Below, one piece after another: positions 26,801-40,833 of a stretch of DNA of 64,000 nucleotides (the first letter of the stretch is position 1; each line of letters opens with the position of its first letter). This stretch comes from Meloidogyne chitwoodi (Eukaryota > Nematoda > Chromadorea > Rhabditida > Meloidogynidae), in the NCBI GenBank assembly GCA_015183035.1, contig JACZZP010000025.1, positions 1-64,000 of the forward strand, in the 5' to 3' direction. The notes under the pieces are model-generated. The model made no database searches. It was not told where the DNA came from and saw only the letters and a program-made list of their open reading frames with translations. Position numbers and translations under genes: made by a program.

Positions 26801-29800
26801 CTGTCTTGACCTGTGATGATAAATTCATGTATAATTATTTAAAATTAAGAAATTAAACTCTATAAGAGCCCCTAAAAATGCGATTTATAATATACTTATT
26901 TTTCTTCTAAAATTTTAAAATTTATACAATATAAAAAATTATTTAAATTTAATTCAATCAATTATTTCTTATAAAAATTAATAATACATATAAATATTAT
27001 TAACAAAGTATATAAAATAATAAGAATAAGAGAAGATTATAAAAATCACTGTCTTGACCTGTGATGATAAATTCATGTATAATTATTTAAAATTAAGAAA
27101 TTAAACTCTATAAGAGCCCCTAAAAATGCGATTTATAATATACTTATTTTTCTTCTAAAATTTTAAAATTTATACAATATAAAAAATTATTTAAATTTAA
27201 TTCAATCAATTATTTTTTATAAAAATTTATAATACATATAAATATTATTAACAAAGTATATAAAATAATAAGAATAAGAGAAGATTATAGAAAATCACTG
27301 TATTGACCTTTGATGATAAATTCATGTATAATTATTTAAAATTAAGAAATTAATCTCTATAAGAAGCCCCTAAAAATGCGATTTATAATATACTTATTTT
27401 TCTTCTAAAATTTTAAAATTTATACAATATAAAAATTAAATTTAATTCAATCAATTATTTCTTATAAAAATTAATAATACAAATACATATTATTAACAAA
27501 TTAAATAAAATAATAAGAATAAGAGAAGATTATAGAAAATCACTGTCTTGACCTGTGATGATAAATTCATGTATAATTATTTAAAATTAAGAAATTAAAC
27601 TCTATAAGAGCCCCTAAAAATGCGATTTATAATATACTTATTTTTCTTCTAAAATTTTAAAATTTATAAAATATAAAAAATTATTTAAATTTAATTCAAT
27701 CAATTATTTCTTATAAAAATTAATAATACAAATAAATATTATTAACAAATTAAATAAAATAATAAGAATAAGAGAAGATTATAGAAAATCACTGTCTTGA
27801 CCTGTGATGATAAATTCATGTATAATTATTTAAAATTAAGAAATTAATCTCTATAAGAAGCCCCTAAAAATGCGACTTATGGTATACTTATTTTTCTTCT
27901 AAAATTTTAAAATTTATAAAATATAAAAAATTAATTAAATTTAATTCAATCAATTATTTCTTATAAAAATTAATAATACAAATACATATTATTAACAAAT
28001 TAAATAAAATAATAAGAATAAGAGAAGATTATAGAAAATCACTGTCTTGACCTGTGATGATATATTCATGTATAATTATTTAAAATTAAGAAATTAAACT
28101 CTATAAGAGCCCCTAAAAATGCGATTTATAATATACTTATTTTTCTTCTAAAATTTTAAAATTTATAAAATATAAAAAATTATTTAAATTTAATTCAATC
28201 AATTATTTCTTATAAAAATTAATAATACAAATAAATATTATTAACAAATTAAATAAAATAATAAGAATAAGAGAAGATTATAGAAAATCACTGTCTTGAC
28301 CTGTGATGATAAATTCATGTATAATTATTTAAAATTAAGAAATTAAACTCTATAAGAGCCCCTAAAAATGCGATTTATAATATACTTATTTTTCTTCTAA
28401 AATTTTAAAATTTATAAAATATAAAAAATTAATTAAATTTAATTCAATCAATTATTTTTATAAAAATTTATAATACAAATACATATTATTAACAAATTAA
28501 ATAAAATAATAAGAATAAGAGAAGATTATAGAAAATCACTGTCTTGACCTGTGATGATAAATTCATGTATAATTATTTAAAATTAAGAAATTAAACTCTA
28601 TAAGAGCCCCTAAAAATGCGATTTATAATATACTTATTTTTCTTCTAAAATTTTAAAATTTATACAATATAAAAAATTATTTAAATTTAATTCAATCAAT
28701 TATTTCTTATAAAAATTAATAATACATATAAATATTATTAACAAAGTATATAAAATAATAAGAATAAGAGAAGATTATAAAAATCACTGTCTTGACCTGT
28801 GATGATAAATTCATGTATAATTATTTAAAATTAAGAAATTAAACTCTATAAGAGCCCCTAAAAATGCGATTTATAATATACTTATTTTTCTTCTAAAATT
28901 TTAAAATTTATACAATATAAAAAATTATTTAAATTTAATTCAATCAATTATTTCTTATAAAAATTAATAATACATATAAATATTATTAACAAAGTATATA
29001 AAATAATAAGAATAAGAGAAGATTATAAAAATCACTGTCTTGACCTGTGATGATAAATTCATGTATAATTATTTAAAATTAAGAAATTAAACTCTATAAG
29101 AAGCCCCTAAAAATGCGACTTATGGTATACTTATTTTTCTTCTAAAATTTTAAAATTTATAAAATATAAAAAATTAATTAAATTTAATTCAATCAATTAT
29201 TTTTTATAAAAATTTATAATACATATAAATATTATTAACAAAGTATATAAAATAATAAGAATAAGAGAAGATTATAGAAAATCACTGTATTGACCTTTGA
29301 TGATAAATTCATGTAAAATATTTAAAATTAAGAAATTAATCTCTATAAGAAGCCCCTAAAAATGCGATTTATAATATACTTATTTTTCTTCTAAAATTTT
29401 AAAATTTATACAATATAAAAATTAAATTTAATTCAATCAATTATTTCTTATAAAAATTAATAATACAAATACATATTATTAACAAATTAAATAAAATAAT
29501 AAGAATAAGAGAAGATTATAGAAAATCACTGTCTTGACCTGTGATGATAAATTCATGTATAATTATTTAAAATTAAGAAATTAAACTCTATAAGAGCCCC
29601 TAAAAATGCGATTTATAATATACTTATTTTTCTTCTAAAATTTTAAAATTTATAAAATATAAAAAATTATTTAAATTTAATTCAATCAATTATTTCTTAT
29701 AAAAATTAATAATACAAATAAATATTATTAACAAATTAAATAAAATAATAAGAATAAGAGAAGATTATAGAAAATCACTGTCTTGACCTGTGATGATAAA

Positions 29801-32800
29801 TTCATGTATAATTATTTAAAATTAAGAAATTAATCTCTATAAGAAGCCCCTAAAAATGCGACTTATGGTATACTTATTTTTCTTCTAAAATTTTAAAATT
29901 TATAAAATATAAAAAATTAATTAAATTTAATTCAATCAATTATTTCTTATAAAAATTAATAATACAAATACATATTATTAACAAATTAAATAAAATAATA
30001 AGAATAAGAGAAGATTATAGAAAATCACTGTCTTGACCTGTGATGATAAATTCATGTATAATTATTTAAAATTAAGAAATTAAACTCTATAAGAGCCCCT
30101 AAAAATGCGATTTATAATATACTTATTTTTCTTCTAAAATTTTAAAATTTATACAATATAAAAAATTATTTAAATTTAATTCAATCAATTATTTCTTATA
30201 AAAATTAATAATACATATAAATATTATTAACAAAGTATATAAAATAATAAGAATAAGAGAAGATTATAAAAATCACTGTCTTGACCTGTGATGATAAATT
30301 CATGTATAATTATTTAAAATTAAGAAATTAAACTCTATAAGAGCCCCTAAAAATGCGATTTATAATATACTTATTTTTCTTCTAAAATTTTAAAATTTAT
30401 ACAATATAAAAAATTATTTAAATTTAATTCAATCAATTATTTTTTATAAAAATTTATAATACATATAAATATTATTAACAAAGTATATAAAATAATAAGA
30501 ATAAGAGAAGATTATAGAAAATCACTGTATTGACCTTTGATGATAAATTCATGTATAATTATTTAAAATTAAGAAATTAATCTCTATAAGAAGCCCCTAA
30601 AAATGCGATTTATAATATACTTATTTTTCTTCTAAAATTTTAAAATTTATACAATATAAAAATTAAATTTAATTCAATCAATTATTTCTTATAAAAATTA
30701 ATAATACAAATACATATTATTAACAAATTAAATAAAATAATAAGAATAAGAGAAGATTATAGAAAATCACTGTCTTGACCTGTGATGATAAATTCATGTA
30801 TAATTATTTAAAATTAAGAAATTAAACTCTATAAGAGCCCCTAAAAATGCGATTTATAATATACTTATTTTTCTTCTAAAATTTTAAAATTTATAAAATA
30901 TAAAAAATTATTTAAATTTAATTCAATCAATTATTTCTTATAAAAATTAATAATACAAATAAATATTATTAACAAATTAAATAAAATAATAAGAATAAGA
31001 GAAGATTATAGAAAATCACTGTCTTGACCTGTGATGATAAATTCATGTATAATTATTTAAAATTAAGAAATTAATCTCTATAAGAAGCCCCTAAAAATGC
31101 GACTTATGGTATACTTATTTTTCTTCTAAAATTTTAAAATTTATAAAATATAAAAAATTAATTAAATTTAATTCAATCAATTATTTCTTATAAAAATTAA
31201 TAATACAAATACATATTATTAACAAATTAAATAAAATAATAAGAATAAGAGAAGATTATAGAAAATCACTGTCTTGACCTGTGATGATAAATTCATGTAT
31301 AATTATTTAAAATTAAGAAATTAAACTCTATAAGAGCCCCTAAAAATGCGATTTATAATATACTTATTTTTCTTCTAAAATTTTAAAATTTATAAAATAT
31401 AAAAAATTAATTAAATTTAATTCAATCAATTATTTTTATAAAAATTTATAATACATATAAATATTATTAACAAAGAAATAAAATAATAAGAATAAGAGAA
31501 GATTATAGAAAATCACTGTCTTGACCTGTGATGATAAATTCATGTATAATTATTTAAAATTAAGAAATTAAACTCTATAAGAGCCCCTAAAAATGCGATT
31601 TATAATATACTTATTTTTCTTCTAAAATTTTAAAATTTATACAATATAAAAAATTATTTAAATTTAATTCAATCAATTATTTCTTATAAAAATTAATAAT
31701 ACAAATAAATATTATTAACAAATTAAATAAAATAATAAGAATAAGAGAAGATTATAGAAAATCACTGTCTTGACCTGTGATGATAAATTCATGTATAATT
31801 ATTTAAAATTAAGAAATTAATCTCTATAAGAAGCCCCTAAAAATGCGACTTATGGTATACTTATTTTTCTTCTAAAATTTTAAAATTTATAAAATATAAA
31901 AAATTAATTAAATTTAATTCAATCAATTATTTCTTATAAAAATTAATAATACAAATACATATTATTAACAAATTAAATAAAATAATAAGAATAAGAGAAG
32001 ATTATAGAAAATCACTGTCTTGACCTGTGATGATAAATTCATGTATAATTATTTAAAATTAAGAAATTAAACTCTATAAGAGCCCCTAAAAATGCGATTT
32101 ATAATATACTTATTTTTCTTCTAAAATTTTAAAATTTATACAATATAAAAAATTATTTAAATTTAATTCAATCAATTATTTCTTATAAAAATTAATAATA
32201 CATATAAATATTATTAACAAAGTATATAAAATAATAAGAATAAGAGAAGATTATAAAAATCACTGTCTTGACCTGTGATGATAAATTCATGTATAATTAT
32301 TTAAAATTAAGAAATTAAACTCTATAAGAGCCCCTAAAAATGCGATTTATAATATACTTATTTTTCTTCTAAAATTTTAAAATTTATACAATATAAAAAA
32401 TTATTTAAATTTAATTCAATCAATTATTTTTTATAAAAATTTATAATACATATAAATATTATTAACAAAGTATATAAAATAATAAGAATAAGAGAAGATT
32501 ATAGAAAATCACTGTATTGACCTTTGATGATAAATTCATGTATAATTATTTAAAATTAAGAAATTAATCTCTATAAGAAGCCCCTAAAAATGCGATTTAT
32601 AATATACTTATTTTTCTTCTAAAATTTTAAAATTTATACAATATAAAAATTAAATTTAATTCAATCAATTATTTCTTATAAAAATTAATAATACAAATAC
32701 ATATTATTAACAAATTAAATAAAATAATAAGAATAAGAGAAGATTATAGAAAATCACTGTCTTGACCTGTGATGATAAATTCATGTATAATTATTTAAAA

Positions 32801-35800
32801 TTAAGAAATTAAACTCTATAAGAGCCCCTAAAAATGCGATTTATAATATACTTATTTTTCTTCTAAAATTTTAAAATTTATAAAATATAAAAAATTATTT
32901 AAATTTAATTCAATCAATTATTTCTTATAAAAATTAATAATACAAATAAATATTATTAACAAATTAAATAAAATAATAAGAATAAGAGAAGATTATAGAA
33001 AATCACTGTCTTGACCTGTGATGATAAATTCATGTATAATTATTTAAAATTAAGAAATTAATCTCTATAAGAAGCCCCTAAAAATGCGACTTATGGTATA
33101 CTTATTTTTCTTCTAAAATTTTAAAATTTATAAAATATAAAAAATTAATTAAATTTAATTCAATCAATTATTTCTTATAAAAATTAATAATACAAATACA
33201 TATTATTAACAAATTAAATAAAATAATAAGAATAAGAGAAGATTATAGAAAATCACTGTCTTGACCTGTGATGATAAATTCATGTATAATTATTTAAAAT
33301 TAAGAAATTAAACTCTATAAGAGCCCCTAAAAATGCGATTTATAATATACTTATTTTTCTTCTAAAATTTTAAAATTTATAAAATATAAAAAATTATTTA
33401 AATTTAATTCAATCAATTATTTCTTATAAAAATTAATAATACAAATAAATATTATTAACAAATTAAATAAAATAATAAGAATAAGAGAAGATTATAGAAA
33501 ATCACTGTCTTGACCTGTGATGATAAATTCATGTATAATTATTTAAAATTAAGAAATTAAACTCTATAAGAGCCCCTAAAAATGCGATTTATAATATACT
33601 TATTTTTCTTCTAAAATTTTAAAATTTATAAAATATAAAAAATTAATTAAATTTAATTCAATCAATTATTTTTATAAAAATTTATAATACATATAAATAT
33701 TATTAACAAAGTATATAAAATAATAAGAATAAGAGAAGATTATAGAAAATCACTGTATTGACCTTTGATGATAAATTCATGTATAATTATTTAAAATTAA
33801 GAAATTAATCTCTATAAGAAGCCCCTAAAAATGCGACTTATGGTATACTTATTTTTCTTCTAAAATTTTAAAATTTATAAAATATAAAAAATTAATTAAA
33901 TTTAATTCAATCAATTATTTTTATAAAAATTTATAATACAAATACATATTATTAACAAATTAAATAAAATAATAAGAATAAGAGAAGATTATAGAAAATC
34001 ACTGTCTTGACCTGTGATGATAAATTCATGTATAATTATTTAAAATTAAGAAATTAATCTCTATAAGAAGCCCCTAAAAATGCGACTTATGGTATACTTA
34101 TTTTTCTTCTAAAATTTTAAAATTTATAAAATATAAAAAATTAATTAAATTTAATTCAATCAATTATTTTTATAAAAATTTATAATACATATAAATATTA
34201 TTAACAAAGTATATAAAATAATAAGAATAAGAGAAGATTATAGAAAATCACTGTATTGACCTTTGATGATAAATTCATGTATAATTATTTAAAATTAAGA
34301 AATTAATCTCTATAAGAAGCCCCTAAAAATGCGACTTATGGTATACTTATTTTTCTTCTAAAATTTTAAAATTTATAAAATATAAAAAATTAATTAAATT
34401 TAATTCAATCAATTATTTTTTATAAAAATTTATAATACATATAAATATTATTAACAAAGTATATAAAATAATAAGAATAAGAGAAGATTATAGAAAATCA
34501 CTGTATTGACCTTTGATGATAAATTCATGTAAAATATTTAAAATTAAGAAATTAATCTCTATAAGAAGCCCCTAAAAATGCGATTTATAATATACTTATT
34601 TTTCTTCTAAAATTTTAAAATTTATACAATATAAAAATTAAATTTAATTCAATCAATTATTTCTTATAAAAATTAATAATACAAATACATATTATTAACA
34701 AATTAAATAAAATAATAAGAATAAGAGAAGATTATAGAAAATCACTGTCTTGACCTGTGATGATAAATTCATGTATAATTATTTAAAATTAAGAAATTAA
34801 ACTCTATAAGAGCCCCTAAAAATGCGATTTATAATATACTTATTTTTCTTCTAAAATTTTAAAATTTATAAAATATAAAAAATTATTTAAATTTAATTCA
34901 ATCAATTATTTCTTATAAAAATTAATAATACAAATAAATATTATTAACAAATTAAATAAAATAATAAGAATAAGAGAAGATTATAGAAAATCACTGTCTT
35001 GACCTGTGATGATAAATTCATGTATAATTATTTAAAATTAAGAAATTAATCTCTATAAGAAGCCCCTAAAAATGCGACTTATGGTATACTTATTTTTCTT
35101 CTAAAATTTTAAAATTTATAAAATATAAAAAATTAATTAAATTTAATTCAATCAATTATTTCTTATAAAAATTAATAATACAAATACATATTATTAACAA
35201 ATTAAATAAAATAATAAGAATAAGAGAAGATTATAGAAAATCACTGTCTTGACCTGTGATGATAAATTCATGTATAATTATTTAAAATTAAGAAATTAAA
35301 CTCTATAAGAGCCCCTAAAAATGCGATTTATAATATACTTATTTTTCTTCTAAAATTTTAAAATTTATACAATATAAAAAATTATTTAAATTTAATTCAA
35401 TCAATTATTTCTTATAAAAATTAATAATACATATAAATATTATTAACAAAGTATATAAAATAATAAGAATAAGAGAAGATTATAAAAATCACTGTCTTGA
35501 CCTGTGATGATAAATTCATGTATAATTATTTAAAATTAAGAAATTAAACTCTATAAGAGCCCCTAAAAATGCGATTTATAATATACTTATTTTTCTTCTA
35601 AAATTTTAAAATTTATACAATATAAAAAATTATTTAAATTTAATTCAATCAATTATTTCTTATAAAAATTAATAATACATATAAATATTATTAACAAAGT
35701 ATATAAAATAATAAGAATAAGAGAAGATTATAAAAATCACTGTCTTGACCTGTGATGATAAATTCATGTATAATTATTTAAAATTAAGAAATTAAACTCT

Positions 35801-38552
35801 ATAAGAAGCCCCTAAAAATGCGACTTATGGTATACTTATTTTTCTTCTAAAATTTTAAAATTTATAAAATATAAAAAATTAATTAAATTTAATTCAATCA
35901 ATTATTTTTTATAAAAATTTATAATACATATAAATATTATTAACAAAGTATATAAAATAATAAGAATAAGAGAAGATTATAGAAAATCACTGTATTGACC
36001 TTTGATGATAAATTCATGTAAAATATTTAAAATTAAGAAATTAATCTCTATAAGAAGCCCCTAAAAATGCGATTTATAATATACTTATTTTTCTTCTAAA
36101 ATTTTAAAATTTATACAATATAAAAATTAAATTTAATTCAATCAATTATTTCTTATAAAAATTAATAATACAAATACATATTATTAACAAATTAAATAAA
36201 ATAATAAGAATAAGAGAAGATTATAGAAAATCACTGTCTTGACCTGTGATGATAAATTCATGTATAATTATTTAAAATTAAGAAATTAAACTCTATAAGA
36301 GCCCCTAAAAATGCGATTTATAATATACTTATTTTTCTTCTAAAATTTTAAAATTTATAAAATATAAAAAATTATTTAAATTTAATTCAATCAATTATTT
36401 CTTATAAAAATTAATAATACAAATAAATATTATTAACAAATTAAATAAAATAATAAGAATAAGAGAAGATTATAGAAAATCACTGTCTTGACCTGTGATG
36501 ATAAATTCATGTATAATTATTTAAAATTAAGAAATTAATCTCTATAAGAAGCCCCTAAAAATGCGACTTATGGTATACTTATTTTTCTTCTAAAATTTTA
36601 AAATTTATAAAATATAAAAAATTAATTAAATTTAATTCAATCAATTATTTCTTATAAAAATTAATAATACAAATACATATTATTAACAAATTAAATAAAA
36701 TAATAAGAATAAGAGAAGATTATAGAAAATCACTGTCTTGACCTGTGATGATAAATTCATGTATAATTATTTAAAATTAAGAAATTAAACTCTATAAGAG
36801 CCCCTAAAAATGCGATTTATAATATACTTATTTTTCTTCTAAAATTTTAAAATTTATACAATATAAAAAATTATTTAAATTTAATTCAATCAATTATTTC
36901 TTATAAAAATTAATAATACATATAAATATTATTAACAAAGTATATAAAATAATAAGAATAAGAGAAGATTATAAAAATCACTGTCTTGACCTGTGATGAT
37001 AAATTCATGTATAATTATTTAAAATTAAGAAATTAAACTCTATAAGAGCCCCTAAAAATGCGATTTATAATATACTTATTTTTCTTCTAAAATTTTAAAA
37101 TTTATACAATATAAAAAATTATTTAAATTTAATTCAATCAATTATTTTTTATAAAAATTTATAATACATATAAATATTATTAACAAAGTATATAAAATAA
37201 TAAGAATAAGAGAAGATTATAGAAAATCACTGTATTGACCTTTGATGATAAATTCATGTATAATTATTTAAAATTAAGAAATTAATCTCTATAAGAAGCC
37301 CCTAAAAATGCGATTTATAATATACTTATTTTTCTTCTAAAATTTTAAAATTTATACAATATAAAAATTAAATTTAATTCAATCAATTATTTCTTATAAA
37401 AATTAATAATACAAATACATATTATTAACAAATTAAATAAAATAATAAGAATAAGAGAAGATTATAGAAAATCACTGTCTTGACCTGTGATGATAAATTC
37501 ATGTATAATTATTTAAAATTAAGAAATTAAACTCTATAAGAGCCCCTAAAAATGCGATTTATAATATACTTATTTTTCTTCTAAAATTTTAAAATTTATA
37601 AAATATAAAAAATTATTTAAATTTAATTCAATCAATTATTTCTTATAAAAATTAATAATACAAATAAATATTATTAACAAATTAAATAAAATAATAAGAA
37701 TAAGAGAAGATTATAGAAAATCACTGTCTTGACCTGTGATGATAAATTCATGTATAATTATTTAAAATTAAGAAATTAATCTCTATAAGAAGCCCCTAAA
37801 AATGCGACTTATGGTATACTTATTTTTCTTCTAAAATTTTAAAATTTATAAAATATAAAAAATTAATTAAATTTAATTCAATCAATTATTTCTTATAAAA
37901 ATTAATAATACAAATACATATTATTAACAAATTAAATAAAATAATAAGAATAAGAGAAGATTATAGAAAATCACTGTCTTGACCTGTGATGATAAATTCA
38001 TGTATAATTATTTAAAATTAAGAAATTAAACTCTATAAGAGCCCCTAAAAATGCGATTTATAATATACTTATTTTTCTTCTAAAATTTTAAAATTTATAA
38101 AATATAAAAAATTAATTAAATTTAATTCAATCAATTATTTTTATAAAAATTTATAATACATATAAATATTATTAACAAAGAAATAAAATAATAAGAATAA
38201 GAGAAGATTATAGAAAATCACTGTCTTGACCTGTGATGATAAATTCATGTATAATTATTTAAAATTAAGAAATTAAACTCTATAAGAGCCCCTAAAAATG
38301 CGATTTATAATATACTTATTTTTCTTCTAAAATTTTAAAATTTATACAATATAAAAAATTATTTAAATTTAATTCAATCAATTATTTCTTATAAAAATTA
38401 ATAATACAAATAAATATTATTAACAAATTAAATAAAATAATAAGAATAAGAGAAGATTATAGAAAATCACTGTCTTGACCTGTGATGATAAATTCATGTA
38501 TAATTATTTAAAATTAAGAAATTAAACTCTATAAGAGCCCCTAAAAATGCGA
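8846..38552. repeat. 249-bp satellite array with higher-order structure
   Basis: Head-to-tail array of about 120 monomers of 248-250 bp; GAAGATTATA recurs at 8891, 9140, 9390 and 9639. Conserved landmarks are GAATAAGAGAAGATTAT, CACTGTCTTGACCTGTGATG, CTCTATAAGA with AGCCCCTAAAAATGCG, and CAATCAATTATTT. The part before about 16.9 kb is dominated by AATCTCTATAAGAAGCACC or GAAGCCCC types; the later part mixes in an AACTCTATAAGAGCCCC subtype. Higher-order periods are visible from rare variants: 747 bp (3 monomers) between 9.1 and 11.4 kb, 2981 bp (12) between about 14 and 19.9 kb, and about 6705 bp (27) and 11423 bp (46) between 22 and 38 kb. Both edges are abrupt. No reading frame of note. Confidence 0.97.
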
Positions 38553-38589
38553 TTTTTTATACAAGGAAACCAGCGAAATTATTTAAATA

Positions 38590-38600
38590 AAATTTTTGAC
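38590..38600. repeat. Flanking direct repeat, left (AAATTTTTGAC)
   Basis: The 11-bp AAATTTTTGAC recurs at 39218-39228, on the other side of the inverted-repeat element. This is the likely target-site duplication of that element. Confidence 0.7.
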
Positions 38601-39217
38601 AATACCTTAGGACATGTGTCCCATCAAATTATATGCGTCCCAAAAATAATATATGCGTCCCATCAACAAAAATTAGGCAAATACACACCTTTCATTTGAG
38701 TCTAGGGTTTTCATAAGGCGAACCTTATCAGAAATTTTAATTGGCAGATTTGTATATTGAGGCCTTTCTAACAGGGATGGGCAGCTTTCGTATTTCGTAT
38801 TTTTAGACCAATTTTATTTCGTATTTCGTCTTTCGTATTTTTGGACGAAATACGAAATTTTTGAAATTATGAATTTTTTAAAATTTTGAAATAAAAAAAA
38901 ATTTTTTGGGGTAATTTCGTATTTCGTAATTTCTTTACTTTCGTAATTTCGTATTATTTCGTGTTTTTGAGCCATTTTTATTTCGTCTTTTATTTTCAGA
39001 TTTTGCTCATCCCTGCTTTCTAACTTAATTAAAACACACACCACTCTGTTAGAACCCTTCTCAATCTCCTCTTCCTTTATTAGAGCACTTTCTATCTATT
39101 AGGATCCTCTCTCTCTATTATACAGACTTAATTTTGTTTTGGGACGCATATACTGAAGAGACGCATGTATTAATTTTGGGACTTAAATACTTTCATGGGA
39201 CTCATGTCCTAAGGGCC
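38601..39217. mobile_element. Inverted-repeat transposon remnant, Mutator-like by duplication length
   Basis: The left end CCTTAGGACATGTGTCCCAT is mirrored on the right by ATGGGACTCATGTCCTAAGG, and the arms continue with GCGTCCCAAAA-type blocks (two GCGTCCCA motifs on the left; GGGACGCAT and GGGACTTAAAT on the right). The element is flanked by 11-bp direct repeats; 9-11 bp duplications are typical of Mutator-like elements, so that class is an inference from duplication length alone. No transposase is present. A second element at 38772-39015 has inserted into it. Confidence 0.7.
38772..39015. mobile_element. hAT-type MITE nested in the preceding element
   Basis: 244-bp non-autonomous element. 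The ends are CAGGGATGGGCAGC and TGCTCATCCCTG (inverted repeats, one mismatch over the first 12 bp). It is flanked by perfect 8-bp duplications CTTTCTAA at 38764-38771 and 39016-39023. A CAGGGATG terminus with an 8-bp duplication is characteristic of the hAT superfamily. The interior is made of TTTCGTATTTCGTA repeats in both orientations. An open frame on its minus strand (38814-39044) is a by-product of this repetition. Confidence 0.88.
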
Positions 39218-39228
39218 AAATTTTTGAC

Positions 39229-40093
39229 TTTAAAATGAGGAAGATTTGGTTTTGTTAAAATCCAACTCAAGTGTTAGATCAATTAACCTATTATATTAAT
39301 TAATTTTCAATTTAATTTACAGATGCTGAAATTACTTATTTAAATTGTGCCTAGTCAATAATAAGAAATTAGAATATTTTAAACTAAATTAAATAATAAA
39401 AATATAATTCTATTATTATTTTCAATGTATATATAATTTCTTTTATATTATTTAGAATTTAATTTATTAAATTATTTAAATAAATTAATTAATGGAATTT
39501 AAATTTTTAAATTAACAAAAAAAGTGAATTTTATTTTATTTTGCAAAATTAAACAATTTTTCACTGCAAAATTATTTTTTATTAAATAAAATACAAATAT
39601 TCCCATTTTTAAATTTTTGTTAAATACCTAATCCAACCAAACTACGTTAAATAAATTATACATATAGGTATCAAACATTTGCATTAATATGTATTTTGCA
39701 AAAAAAAAAAATATATATTTATTTTAGTCATTTTTAAAATTTATATAAAAATAAATAAATATAAATTAAATAAATACATATTATTCATTTAAATTATTTT
39801 TTTTAATTTAAATATTTTTAAAAAATTTAATTTTTTGAAATTTATTAATAAATAAGAAAATTAGGACTTATAAATTTCTTCAATAGAATATCGTTAATAA
39901 ATCTTTCGTTCTAAGCTCTAATGAAAATTAAATTAAATTTAAAAATTTAATTTAATAATTATTCCCTGAATAATTTTAAATAAATTAATTTATAAAATTT
40001 TTAATTTTTTTTTAATTTGAGATAAATTGACAATTATTATTTTTTATTAATTATAATTTTAAAATTTTTTTAGACAGTTAAAAATAATTTAAA
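39229..40093. other. AT-rich intergenic DNA, nothing recognised
   Basis: About 860 bp of very AT-rich, low-complexity sequence upstream of the Cys-rich gene. It presumably holds that gene's promoter, but I see no TATA element or other site that stands out against the AT background. Confidence 0.6.
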
Positions 40094-40709
40094 ATGTATT
40101 TTAAATTTTATTTAATTTTTATTATAATTAATTTGTTTTTATACAATCAAGGTTTATTTTAATTTTAATAAATGTTTAAAATAATTTTAATAAATTAAAT
40201 TGATCTTTAAAAAATCGTTTATACCAAAATTTATACTACAATTTAATTAATTTATTAATTAGCACATAAGAAAAATATTATATTAATTTTTTTTTTAATT
40301 TTAAAAATTATTTAGCGTTATCAACAAGAAACGAGTGCAAAGATGCTTGCACTTCTGATGAGTATTGTGTGACTTTATGCAATAGTTAATTAAAAAAATT
40401 TTTTTTAATTTTTTAAAATTTAATAATTAAAATATTTAATTAAAATTTAATTATTAAAGAAGAATGTAACCACAAAAAAGAAGGCTGTTGCAGTAATCAA
40501 TGTGCATACAGTCAGTTTTATTAATTTAAAATATTAATTTATTTTTATTTTTAATTAAATTAAATATAAAATTATTAAAAATAAAAATTTTTTTATTTAA
40601 AAAATAATTTTTATAAAATTTTTGTTAAGATGGAGACGTAAAGTGTGGAAACTTTAAATGTCCTAATGGTTATAAATGCATCAACAATGGGAATAAGTGT
40701 CAGAAGTAA
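40094..40709 (+). CDS. Small Cys-rich secreted protein, four exons, 85 residues
   Basis: Exons 40094-40151, 40316-40384, 40460-40510 and 40630-40709. All three introns (164, 75 and 119 nt) are phase 1, with donors GTTTAT, GTTAAT and GTCAGT and acceptors TTTAG, TAAAG and TTAAG; the frame is open from ATG to TAA. Residues 1-19 (MYFKFYLIFIIINLFLYNQ) are a signal peptide. The mature part has 12 cysteines at 27, 31, 37, 41, 45, 52, 53, 57, 65, 70, 76 and 83, including ECNHKKEGCCSNQC and CPNGYKC. Each exon after the first carries its own set of four cysteines, a layout typical of exon-shuffled disulfide-rich extracellular proteins. The family is not recognised; it would be exported and disulfide-bonded. 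A secretion-gland or cuticle role is possible in a plant parasite but is not shown. Donors are weak, so transcript evidence would matter. Confidence 0.7.
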
Positions 40710-40827
40710 ATTTTAAAAATTTTTTAAAAAATTTTTAAAAAATTATTAATTTTACAATTTTTCTGTTTTAGAAATTTTTTTTTTAATTTATAATTTTTTA
40801 AGAAAGTAGCGAGGCTGAATAATACAA

Positions 40828-40833
40828 AATAAA
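40828..40833 (+). promoter_or_regulatory. Candidate polyadenylation signal AATAAA
   Basis: AATAAA about 119 nt after the stop of the Cys-rich gene, in a locally less biased stretch (GTAGCGAGGCTG...). Such hexamers are common in AT-rich DNA, so this is only a candidate. Confidence 0.4.

Noticed and set aside
8846..38552. CRISPR array
   Set aside because: The units are contiguous 249-bp repeats with no unique spacers, in eukaryotic DNA.
38814..39044. Minus-strand open frame of 76 residues
   Set aside because: It lies almost wholly in the repetitive interior of the hAT MITE (TTTCGTATTTCGTA blocks); it is composition, not a gene.
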